A stretch of DNA of 6,637 nucleotides, from contig DYNG01000045.1 of the NCBI GenBank assembly GCA_020721165.1, positions 1-6,637 on the forward strand. The letters are read 5' to 3'. Below the pieces are notes generated by a model that was not told the origin of the DNA, searched no databases, and was given only the letters and a program-made list of their open reading frames with translations. This DNA is from Desulfocapsa sulfexigens (lineage in GTDB: Bacteria > Desulfobacterota > Desulfobulbia > Desulfobulbales > Desulfocapsaceae). This document shows, piece after piece, positions 1-6,370 of the stretch. Every line of letters begins with the position of its first letter. Positions within the stretch are counted from its first letter, which is position 1. The translations under genes and the position numbers were made by a program.

Positions 1-717
1 GCCCTGCTGGAAGGCAAAATATTCAGCCACGGTCAGTCCGAACCGAGGGGCCAGCAGCCGCTCCAGAACCGAATCTCCGGCCAGATTAATAATCGCTACG
101 AAATGGGTGGTAAGCTCGGTCAGGACGCGCATGTAGAAGGCATATTCATGGTGCGTAAGGCCCAAGGCCACAAAAACCACCACAAAATGGCCCCGGGGAG
201 TCCGCGCATAACGGAGAATATCCGCCACCATCTGCCGCGATGGCAGTCCGGCACAGGAGAAAATGGGCAGCTTCTGCCCCTTGACCAGGGTCGCCAGGCC
301 GTCAATGGCCGAAATGCCGGTTTCAATAAACTCGCGCGGGCTCTCTCTTTGTGTGGGGTTGAGAGGAAAACCGCAGGTCGGCGCCCAGCATTCGGGAACA
401 AACTGGGGCCTGCCATCAAGGGGCAGCAGGGAGCCGCTGAAGATCCTGTGTAACATGGTGGGAGAAAGGGGGGTCTGCTGAATGGCATCGGTAAAAACGA
501 CTGTTGTGTGCCGCACATCAAGGCCTCGGCATTCGCCAAAAACCTGAATGAGGACAATGGTATCGCGCACGGCCAGAACCTCTCCTGCCAGCTCCCGGCC
601 ATCGGGGGCGATAATCCGCACCACCTCGCCCATGCGCACAGCCTGCACCTGCCCCACAAATAAAAGCTGATTTCGTATCTCCTGCACCGTGCAATAACGA
701 TGTTCAGCAAGCCGCAT
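1..717 (-). CDS. ntpB: V/A-type ATPase non-catalytic subunit B, N-terminal part
   Basis: Reading from the ATG at 715-717 to base 1 gives 239 codons without a stop; the C-terminal half of a protein usually about 430-470 residues long lies beyond the left edge. Residues 1-75 form the beta barrel ([19 protein letters not shown]). [13 protein letters not shown] at 128-140 and [14 protein letters not shown] at 146-159 are the classic B signature (family form [34 protein letters not shown], shown here only as a pattern). As expected for B, the position of the Walker A loop lacks GKT. [14 protein letters not shown] at 178-191 and [19 protein letters not shown] at 218-236 continue the match. B alternates with A in the head and contributes an arginine finger, which would be off the window. 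Slight departures are SCAGLPSRQ for SGSGLPHNE, and Leu in place of the usual Arg or Lys after the NGxGxP turn. The ATG overlaps the A stop by one base (TGATG). Confidence 0.97.
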   Translation of the reverse strand, partial: [239 protein letters not shown]

Positions 718-2333
718 CACCGCAACTCCTTCAACAAGTCGTCAAGTTTCTCGCCTTGGGCCAGTCGTCTGCTGGCCTGCTCATACTGGTCAAGAAGGAG
801 GTTCATCAGGCGGACGGTCTGCTCCGGGGTGGAAAAGGCATCCTCGCTGAATGAGTTCTGACACAAGAAACGGTTGCGCAGCTCGTCCGCGATCCGTAGC
901 AGAAGATGATCCTCATCCTGCAAGCCCTCAGCTCCAACGATCTCGGAGACCTCCCGCAGCTTCTCTTCCTTTTGCAATAGGGCCAGGGCCTTTTTCTTGA
1001 GCGCCGCCCATTCCGGACAGATGGTCTCGGTAAAATAGCGGACCACATCCTCCTCGTAGAGGGAGTAGCTCTGCACCCAGTTGATGGCGGGAAAGTGGCG
1101 GCGATGGGCAAGATGGGTGTCGAGCATATAAAAAGCCCCGCTGGCCCGCAGACAGCCCTGGGTTGTCGGCTCGGTGAAATCGCCACCCGGCGGGGAAACG
1201 GACAGGATCATGCTCAGAGAACCGGTCTTGCCGTTGATGGTCTCCACCACCCCGGCCCGGGAAAAATAGCCGGACAGTCGAGAAGCCAGATAGGTGGGAT
1301 AGCCCTCTTCTCCCGGCATCTCTTCCAGGGCGGATGAGACCTCCCGTAATGCCTCGGCCCACCGGGAAATGCTATCAGCCAACAGGAGGACATGGCAGCC
1401 CATATCACGGTAATATTCAGCCATGGTCACCGCTGTATAGATGGAGGCCTCGCGAGCGGCCACCGACATGTTGGAGGTGTTGGCGACCATGATGGTGCGC
1501 TCCGAGAGAGGATGGCCGGACCAGGGGTCGCTGAGCGCGGCAAATCCTTCGAGCATCTCCGCCATTTCGTTGCCTCGTTCACCACAACCCACATACACAA
1601 CCACATCAACTGCGGCGTGTTTGGCGATGGCCTGTTCAAGAATGGTTTTGCCGGTCCCGAAGCCGCCGGGAATAATGGCGGTGCCGCCCAAGGCCAGAGG
1701 AAAAAAGAAGTCAAGAATGCGCTGACCGGTAATAAGCGGTGAAGTGGGTGGCAGCTTCCGGCTGTAGGGCCGGGGTGCACGGATTGGCCAATCCTGGAAT
1801 CCATACAGCAACGAGCCATCTTCCAGTTCTACGACAGGTCGTTGCAGATCCATTTCCCCTTGGACAATGCGCGAAATTTTTCCCCCAGTCGTTGCGAAAA
1901 GAGAGTGAGCAATGGCATTCTCGCGAACCAGGCCAAAAATCTCACCCGCCTCCACCCTCTCTCCGGTTTTTTTCAGGGGCGTGAAAAACCACTTTTTTCC
2001 CGGGGGCAGACTCGGGAGTTCACATCCTTGCCTGATAAAAGGGCCAGTGGTTTCTCCCATCAGGGGCAAAGGCCTTTGCAAGCCGTCATAGACCTGACCC
2101 ATCAGGCCGGGACCGAGCCGTACAGAAAGCGGTAATCCCAGGGGGCAGGCAGGCTCGCCTACCCCTAACCCCCTGGTCTCTTCATAGACCTGCACCACGG
2201 CATGGTCGCGGGCAAGCCGTACAACCTCACCCTGTAAACCGGCCCGGCCCACTTTGACCCGATCATACAGCTTGAGTTCCGTCAGATCCACGGTGACCGT
2301 GGGGCCGGTTATGCCGACAATAACTCCTTTCAT
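717..2333 (-). CDS. ntpA: V/A-type ATPase catalytic subunit A
   Basis: 538 residues. An N-terminal beta barrel (1-70) precedes the bulge or non-homologous region typical of A (about 110-185), then the nucleotide-binding domain and a helical C-terminal domain. Catalytic elements are complete: P-loop GGFGTGKT at 223-230 with Lys229 and Thr230, the catalytic glutamate in GERGNE at 251-256, NTSNMSVAAREASIY at 285-299, Walker B LLLAD ending at Asp320, SRWAEALRE at 323-331, LEEMPGEEGYP at 336-346 and SPPGGDFTEP at 380-389. It hydrolyses or makes ATP at the A-B interfaces of the A3B3 head. The P-loop reads GGFGTGKT instead of the common GPFGSGKT. The C-terminus stops about 35-40 residues before the point reached by the Thermus protein of about 578 residues. 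The ATG has TGAGG 8 nt upstream and overlaps the F stop; the stop shares its last base with the start of B (TGATG), so no frameshift is evident. Confidence 0.98.
   Translation of the reverse strand: MKGVIVGITGPTVTVDLTELKLYDRVKVGRAGLQGEVVRLARDHAVVQVYEETRGLGVGEPACPLGLPLSVRLGPGLMGQVYDGLQRPLPLMGETTGPFIRQGCELPSLPPGKKWFFTPLKKTGERVEAGEIFGLVRENAIAHSLFATTGGKISRIVQGEMDLQRPVVELEDGSLLYGFQDWPIRAPRPYSRKLPPTSPLITGQRILDFFFPLALGGTAIIPGGFGTGKTILEQAIAKHAAVDVVVYVGCGERGNEMAEMLEGFAALSDPWSGHPLSERTIMVANTSNMSVAAREASIYTAVTMAEYYRDMGCHVLLLADSISRWAEALREVSSALEEMPGEEGYPTYLASRLSGYFSRAGVVETINGKTGSLSMILSVSPPGGDFTEPTTQGCLRASGAFYMLDTHLAHRRHFPAINWVQSYSLYEEDVVRYFTETICPEWAALKKKALALLQKEEKLREVSEIVGAEGLQDEDHLLLRIADELRNRFLCQNSFSEDAFSTPEQTVRLMNLLLDQYEQASRRLAQGEKLDDLLKELR
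726..731 (-). promoter_or_regulatory. Ribosome binding site of B inside the end of A
   Basis: The mRNA has AAGGAG followed by an 8-nt spacer and the ATG at 715-717. It lies within the last codons of A and supports both the B start and the natural end of A at this point, with the TGATG overlap. Confidence 0.75.
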
Positions 2334-2704
2334 CCGTTCAGCCTCACATGATAGCCGATGGCCTTTTTGATAAGCTGGGTGGTGTAATCCTCGGGCGGCG
2401 CTTCCTCAATGACCGGCGAGGGCAGAACAACGACAAGACCGTCCCAGTTTTTTTCCAGGGCCCGCACTGTTTCCGTGCTGTCATAACTCAACAGCCTTTC
2501 GTCAACAACAATAACCCCAACCTGCTCCTCTTCCATCAATTCCCGCACCGTCCGCACCAGCTCGACAGAAGAGCCGATAATCTGGGATGACACCGCTGCG
2601 CTGATATCAGGAACCAAATCCAAGCGGCAGACCTGCTCACGCACACCGGCCAGGCTGAAACCGAACTGAACATCCGGGGGAACAAGGAAGATAACAGTCT
2701 TCAC
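2330..2704 (-). CDS. ntpF: V/A-type ATPase central-stalk subunit F
   Basis: 124 residues, somewhat longer than the usual 100 to 110. Rossmann-like pattern: strand MKTVIFLVPP at 1-10, helix start GFSLAGVRE at 15-23, strand VGVIVVDERLL at 62-72, strand LVVVLPSP at 90-97, and the C-terminal helix IKKAIGYHVRL at 112-122. The GFxLAGv, gIIlite-like VIVVDERL and IKxAIG elements are family hallmarks. Subunit F (called NtpG in Enterococcus hirae) binds D to form the rotating shaft and can modulate ATPase activity. The start is GTG, overlapping the stop of C (GTGA), with a weak CCAGG 8 nt upstream, so coupled translation is likely. The stop overlaps the ATG of A. The usual GD-E/D-T stretch before GFxLAG is replaced here by PPDVQ, and the extra length seems to lie around residues 30-48. 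Confidence 0.93.
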   Translation of the reverse strand: MKTVIFLVPPDVQFGFSLAGVREQVCRLDLVPDISAAVSSQIIGSSVELVRTVRELMEEEQVGVIVVDERLLSYDSTETVRALEKNWDGLVVVLPSPVIEEAPPEDYTTQLIKKAIGYHVRLNG

Positions 2705-3621
2705 TGGATAAACCTGGCCTCCCGCATCTCATTACCAAGCAAATGGCCATGCAGGAGCAGCCCCCAGTTTCTGGCCTGAATCTCCTGTTGCCATAAGCAG
2801 GAGAGGATCTGTTCCGCCACACCGCTTCCGGCCTGCCGCTTGAAAACCAGGCCCAGCCTCCGCATCAGAAAATCTTCAAGGGCGGCGAGTTCGCGCACAT
2901 TCTGGGGCAGACCGTCCCGCCAATGGTTTCTCGCCAGTATGGCCGTTGCCCGCGCCGGATTCTCTAAGGCCCGCTGCCAACCCGTATCTTCAAACCCGCT
3001 GACGGCAAACTCTTCACGCGTCTGCCAGCGGTACGATTTGGCCAGGGCCAGTATATTCCTGAGGTGAAGCAGATTGTTGAAGAAAAAACGGACTGCCCCT
3101 TCGGAGGCCTTTCCTCCCAGGTGTTCAAAAAAAAGCTGGTGGCACCTCCTTTCAAAACCGGGGATTCCTTTTTTTTGATAGATGGCGGCAATGCCGGAAA
3201 AATGGGGGTCAAGATGGAGACAGAAAAACGATTCCAATCGTTGCGCAAGGAGCGACGCATCCGTCTCTTCCCGCAAGAACGAGCGCATTTGCGCACACAA
3301 AAGGGAGTCATCAAGGAACGAGTCCAGATACTCCACTGAAGCCCGGGCCTTGCGAACCCTGAGCCAATTGAACACGGATTTCCATTCAAAAAACTGAAAA
3401 ACCGGAGCAAGGCTTCGTCGTAAGGAGCTGTTTAACTGTTGATACACCCACAATCGCCCGACCAGCAACTGTTTGGTGATATCCTGATCCGTCGCAAAGG
3501 GCAATGCTCCTTTTTCCTCATAACACGCCTGCGCGGAAGCGGCTGCAACCGCCTGCCTTGCCAGCAGTCGTGGGAGAAGATACGCGGATGGAAATTCCGC
3601 TTGTGGCAGCTTACGAAGCAT
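2701..3621 (-). CDS. ntpC: V/A-type ATPase subunit C (AC39-type rotor socket), short and divergent
   Basis: 306 residues, shorter than the roughly 320-370 usual for bacterial and archaeal C subunits. It is mostly helical and soluble with no membrane segment. The best family signature is at the C-terminus, EIQARNWGLLLHGHLLG at 280-296, matching the ExExxNLrxilrGkllG pattern of the AC39 family. FQFFEWKSVFNWLRVRKA at 75-92 resembles an internal repeat of the same helix pair. The N-terminus (YLLPRLLARQ) only loosely matches the usual start of the family. Subunit C is the funnel-shaped socket that couples the D/F shaft to the K ring. The ATG has AAGGAG 7 nt upstream and overlaps E by 11 nt; the stop overlaps the GTG of F. 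Position between E and F is exactly as expected. A run of eight A and a run of eight T (in the mRNA) occur within the gene, with the frame intact. Confidence 0.9.
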   Translation of the reverse strand: MLRKLPQAEFPSAYLLPRLLARQAVAAASAQACYEEKGALPFATDQDITKQLLVGRLWVYQQLNSSLRRSLAPVFQFFEWKSVFNWLRVRKARASVEYLDSFLDDSLLCAQMRSFLREETDASLLAQRLESFFCLHLDPHFSGIAAIYQKKGIPGFERRCHQLFFEHLGGKASEGAVRFFFNNLLHLRNILALAKSYRWQTREEFAVSGFEDTGWQRALENPARATAILARNHWRDGLPQNVRELAALEDFLMRRLGLVFKRQAGSGVAEQILSCLWQQEIQARNWGLLLHGHLLGNEMREARFIQ

Positions 3622-4180
3622 TTTCCCACTCCTTCCGCACCAGGCGAAAGAGCTCCGGCAAAAGCTGAGGCCAGGCTCGTTCCAATCTTTTTTCCAGGGT
3701 GTTTATCACCTGCATGCTGCCATCTTCAGACCGAGCAATAAGACCGCCAGTAATGCCAGAGTCTCCCTCAACCTGTGCCTCTGGAAAAGCGGCACGGGCC
3801 AGATCAATATCGTCCTTATGGATTCGCACAACGCTCCATCTGACCGACGGCAGCTCGGCGGCCAGGGTCGAAAAAAGCCCTTTGCCGCTGTGTTCTCGCA
3901 GCCAGGGCAACTGATTGCTGGCCAATGAAAAGAGGCGATCAGCAAGGTGGATTTCCACCTCGGATTGCCGTTGCCAGGAAGCCTCCTCGGCAGCCCGCCT
4001 CAGAGCAGCGGTAAAGCAATAAAGGTCTTGCTGCTCCCGAAGCTGGCAGTGTCGTCTTTCTTCCGCCAGGGCTGACTCCCCTTTTTCTTGGTGATCATGC
4101 ACCTCTGCCTGCGCCTGCTGCCAGATCATCCTGACTCTTTCTTCTCCAGTGGCCAGGAGGTGCTCAAGAAGTGTCGGCAT
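3611..4180 (-). CDS. ntpE: V/A-type ATPase peripheral-stalk subunit E
   Basis: 189 residues, typical for subunit E. Residues 1-80 form a long charged helix rich in Glu, Gln, Arg and Ala, which pairs with subunit G/H in the peripheral stalk. Residues 80-189 form the globular domain that caps the A3B3 head. The C-terminal signature is clear: GITGGLIARSEDG at 142-154, then NTLEKRLERAW at 160-170 and LLPELFRLV at 173-181. The family pattern there is GGxIxxSxDGxIxxxNTLExRLexxxxxLxPeIxxxL. The ATG lies 12 nt after the K stop; an AGAAGG overlapping the K stop codon is 8 nt upstream and serves as ribosome site. The 3' end overlaps the start of C by 11 nt. Role and identification are secure from the C-terminal motif and gene order; the N-terminal half alone would not identify it. 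Confidence 0.94.
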   Translation of the reverse strand: MPTLLEHLLATGEERVRMIWQQAQAEVHDHQEKGESALAEERRHCQLREQQDLYCFTAALRRAAEEASWQRQSEVEIHLADRLFSLASNQLPWLREHSGKGLFSTLAAELPSVRWSVVRIHKDDIDLARAAFPEAQVEGDSGITGGLIARSEDGSMQVINTLEKRLERAWPQLLPELFRLVRKEWENAS

Positions 4181-4192
4181 CGAGAGAGCCTT

Positions 4193-4423
4193 CTATTTCA
4201 GAAGAATCATGGCGGCAATGACAAATCCCAGAATTACCATGGTTTCCGGGATGGCCACCAGAATAATGATCGTTGCTGTCAACTCAGGTTTTTCCGCCAG
4301 AGCACCAGCCCCAGCAGCCCCTATTTTTGATTGGGCCCAGGCCGTAGCCAAAGCGCTCAAACCCATAGCCAAGGCGGCGGCAAACGGGACCAGAATTTTT
4401 TCCCAGGCAATGATTCCTTCCAT
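4193..4423 (-). CDS. ntpK: V/A-type ATPase rotor-ring subunit K (c subunit, proteolipid)
   Basis: 76 residues forming one helical hairpin: helix 1 about 8-35, polar loop AEKPEL about 43-48, helix 2 about 49-75. This is the two-helix form, not the four-helix duplicated form of Enterococcus NtpK. Copies assemble into the membrane ring that carries the ion past subunit I. Glu60 in helix 2 (AIPETMVILGF) is the ion-binding carboxylate. Gln31 in helix 1 lies 15 residues before the loop proline; from memory of the family this is the spacing of the Na+-ligand Gln32 in the Ilyobacter F-type c subunit. Thr61 follows the glutamate where Na+ types have Ser or Thr. The Tyr found five residues after the glutamate in that protein is Leu here, so Na+ specificity is suggested, not shown. 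The ATG start is set by the AAGGAGG at 4429-4435. It is the only gene here with non-coding spacers on both sides, and it needs the highest copy number. Confidence 0.96.
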   Translation of the reverse strand: MEGIIAWEKILVPFAAALAMGLSALATAWAQSKIGAAGAGALAEKPELTATIIILVAIPETMVILGFVIAAMILLK

Positions 4424-4428
4424 ACATT

Positions 4429-4435
4429 CCTCCTT
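4429..4435 (-). promoter_or_regulatory. Ribosome binding site of K (decides its start)
   Basis: The mRNA has AAGGAGG followed by a 5-nt spacer (AATGT) and the ATG at 4421-4423. It is the longest match to the anti-Shine-Dalgarno in the window. An in-frame GTG at 4439-4441 would place this site inside the coding region and give the implausible N-terminus MIKEEC, which simply translates the ribosome site. The ATG is therefore the start. Confidence 0.9.
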
Positions 4436-4439
4436 TATC

Positions 4440-4464
4440 ACTCTTCAACGACACCCTGAAGAGT
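4440..4464 (-). promoter_or_regulatory. Intercistronic hairpin just upstream of the K ribosome site
   Basis: The mRNA reads ACTCTTCA, a 9-nt spacer GGGTGTCGT, then TGAAGAGT: a perfect 8-bp inverted repeat. G·U wobbles could add one pair at each end of the stem. It begins 16 nt after the stop of I and ends 4 nt before the Shine-Dalgarno sequence of K. No U tract follows, so it does not look like an intrinsic terminator. A role in mRNA processing or stability, or in setting K translation relative to I, is inference. The repeat itself is directly visible. Confidence 0.6.
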
Positions 4465-4480
4465 ACCTTGAAAAATGGGA

Positions 4481-6370
4481 TCACACCCCGTGGTTCTTCC
4501 TGCCCAAGGGGGTGAATTCCCGTCCTCTTTTTTCCATGGTTTTACTGAAAAATTCCACAAAATGAAGCCGTAACCCGTGGATGGTTGGGGCAAAAATCCC
4601 CAGTAACAGATTAAAACCATGCAGCAAAAGCCCCACCATGATTCCCAGCCAGATACTTCCGGTCATTCCGGCAAGGTGGTTGGCAACATGGGCAAGCAGG
4701 ACTGAGGTCAAGCCAATTGCCATAATTCGTGCGTAGGAAATAATATTTCCCAGATGTTTCAATACTTCCAGAGGGGCGAGGAAGCCTCCGATCAGAAAAA
4801 GCAGCAGGAGAAGGAGACTCCCGCCGATGAGCATTGGTGTGCGGAAAACTTGAGAAACTGGAAAAAGAGAAGCGGCGACAAGCAGAGACAAAAAAAAGAT
4901 AAAAGCAATACTCACAAACTGAAAGAGGGCTTCCCTTGTTTCTCCCCGGCGGCGGGCGCTCAATCCTCCCAGTAGGAGGGCTATGGAGATATGGATAATA
5001 CCCACTCCCAGGGAAAAATAGAGTGAAGGCAGAATCGTCTCATGCCGGTCAAGGAGGATGGGCGTAAGCCCAATCGTCTGCGCCCCCAATCCACCCAGGA
5101 ATTCTCCATACAACAGGCCAAAAATAATGGTATAGAGTCCGCAGACGACCATAATTTTGCCGGCATCCCGCGCCAGTTTTTTCCGCCCTGAATAAAGAAG
5201 AATCAGGCCCAGGCAGGAAACAATCAGGCCATACCCCATATCCCCCAGCATCATGCCAAAAAATAACGGAAAAAAAATACCGATAAAGGGGGTCAGGTCA
5301 AAAGAGCTGTAATCGGGCAGGGGCAGAAGTCGTGAGAAAATTTCAAATGGCTTGAAGTAGGTGGAATTATAGAGGATCGTGGGAACCCGCTCCAGCTCCT
5401 GCACGAGGATTTCTTTTTCCTCTACGGTCACCTTGCCACTAAATTCAGCATCCAGCCCCTCTCTGAACGATTCGACCTTTTTCTGGGGGATCCAGCCAAA
5501 GATAAAAAAACACATGGAGGTTTGATACACAGAGGCGGTCACCTTGAGAAGAGAAAGCTGGACAACGATCCAGTTGGGAACCTGCCGATTCACCCCCTGC
5601 CATCGCTGGCTGAAGAGCGCCAGTTGCTCGTTGATCTGCCCCTGCCTTTTGAGCAGCCCCGCCCGCTTTTCAGTAAGCACGGCTATCTGCTCCGGCATGG
5701 ACAGGCCAAGGAGCTCACGGGGCAGGTCTCGTTCCAGCACCAGGTTGTGATGGAGCTTTTTGCGGATGAAATCGGCTGTTTCTCGCTCAGCGGCAATTAT
5801 GCCGGATAACTCCCCGCCTTCCCGTTCAACAGTGTCAATAACTATCGGCTTGCCGGTCTCCAGTTGCAAATGCTCCTGAAGCTCTTTCAAGGCGCCGGGA
5901 TTACGAATGGAAATACCGATATAATCAAGCAGAGGCTCTGTTGTTTTCCCTTTGAACAGGGGGGAGACCGCATCGAGAAACGACCAGGCTTCCTGATATT
6001 CTTTCAGGGTATGGGCAATGTTCTTGGCTTCCTGATCAAGTTTGTGCGTATTCAGAATGTGCTTGTCAATAATCTCCATCACAAAATTGGCCAAGCTGTC
6101 TGTATCCAGAGAATACTCCCTTCCTTCTTCGGGAGAAAGACAGGTCAGCAGTTCGTCAATTTTCATTAACAAATCTTCATAAACGAAACGCTGTCGCAGG
6201 GCATCTCGATCAAAGGCGATGCTTGGCAATGATAGTTCAACGGCTTCAAACTGTTGAGGCCGGATTTCCTGGTCAACCTGCAGAACACCCTGCTGTTCTA
6301 TGAAGGCAAGCGTAGGGAGAAGCAGCTCACGAGGGCCCATGACGGCAATTTTTGCCATGCGGAGAATCAT
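4481..6370 (-). CDS. ntpI: V/A-type ATPase membrane stator subunit I (a subunit)
   Basis: 629 residues, near the usual length for the family. Residues 1-340 form the soluble arm, with long heptad-like helices (about 95-135 and 190-260) that contact the peripheral stalks. Residues 360-600 form the membrane part with about seven or eight hydrophobic helices. Family hallmarks seen: TPFIGIFFPLFFGMMLGDMGYG at 360-381 (quoted from its two ends: TPFIGIFF and MLGDMGYG), SYARIMAIGL at 545-554, and LRLHFVEFFSK at 600-610. Arg548 sits where the essential stator arginine of this family lies; it releases the ion from the ring glutamate, and this part forms the two ion half-channels beside the K ring. The ATG overlaps the upstream stop (ATGA), and no strong ribosome site precedes it, so translation is probably coupled. 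A second ATG at codon 5 has no better ribosome site. The gene is followed by the 57-nt gap with the hairpin before K. Confidence 0.97.
   Translation of the reverse strand: MILRMAKIAVMGPRELLLPTLAFIEQQGVLQVDQEIRPQQFEAVELSLPSIAFDRDALRQRFVYEDLLMKIDELLTCLSPEEGREYSLDTDSLANFVMEIIDKHILNTHKLDQEAKNIAHTLKEYQEAWSFLDAVSPLFKGKTTEPLLDYIGISIRNPGALKELQEHLQLETGKPIVIDTVEREGGELSGIIAAERETADFIRKKLHHNLVLERDLPRELLGLSMPEQIAVLTEKRAGLLKRQGQINEQLALFSQRWQGVNRQVPNWIVVQLSLLKVTASVYQTSMCFFIFGWIPQKKVESFREGLDAEFSGKVTVEEKEILVQELERVPTILYNSTYFKPFEIFSRLLPLPDYSSFDLTPFIGIFFPLFFGMMLGDMGYGLIVSCLGLILLYSGRKKLARDAGKIMVVCGLYTIIFGLLYGEFLGGLGAQTIGLTPILLDRHETILPSLYFSLGVGIIHISIALLLGGLSARRRGETREALFQFVSIAFIFFLSLLVAASLFPVSQVFRTPMLIGGSLLLLLLFLIGGFLAPLEVLKHLGNIISYARIMAIGLTSVLLAHVANHLAGMTGSIWLGIMVGLLLHGFNLLLGIFAPTIHGLRLHFVEFFSKTMEKRGREFTPLGRKNHGV

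Noticed and set aside
120..710. 196-codon minus-strand open frame overlapping the B gene
   Set aside because: It is out of frame with B, has Cys, Trp, Arg and Pro rich shadow composition, and B has clear family motifs over the same bases.
1392..1742. 116-codon plus-strand open frame antisense to the P-loop region of A
   Set aside because: No recognisable domain and no ribosome site I can support; it lies opposite a strongly conserved gene and is a shadow.
717..2333. F-type ATP synthase beta subunit or flagellar/type III ATPase
   Set aside because: The long bulge region, GERGNE with SNMSVAAREASIY, and SPPGGDFTEP are specific to V/A-type catalytic A subunits, and the neighbours are V/A-type.
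3064..3741. Plus-strand open frames antisense to C and E (3064-3339, 3439-3741)
   Set aside because: Low-complexity shadow proteins with no family resemblance; the minus-strand genes explain the sequence.
4439..4441. GTG as start of K, giving an 82-residue protein
   Set aside because: It would put the Shine-Dalgarno sequence in the coding region; the ATG at 4421-4423 has ideal spacing and gives a normal proteolipid N-terminus.
4440..4464. Intrinsic terminator between I and K
   Set aside because: The stem has no following U tract, is only moderately GC-rich, and lies within an obligatory operon just before a ribosome site.
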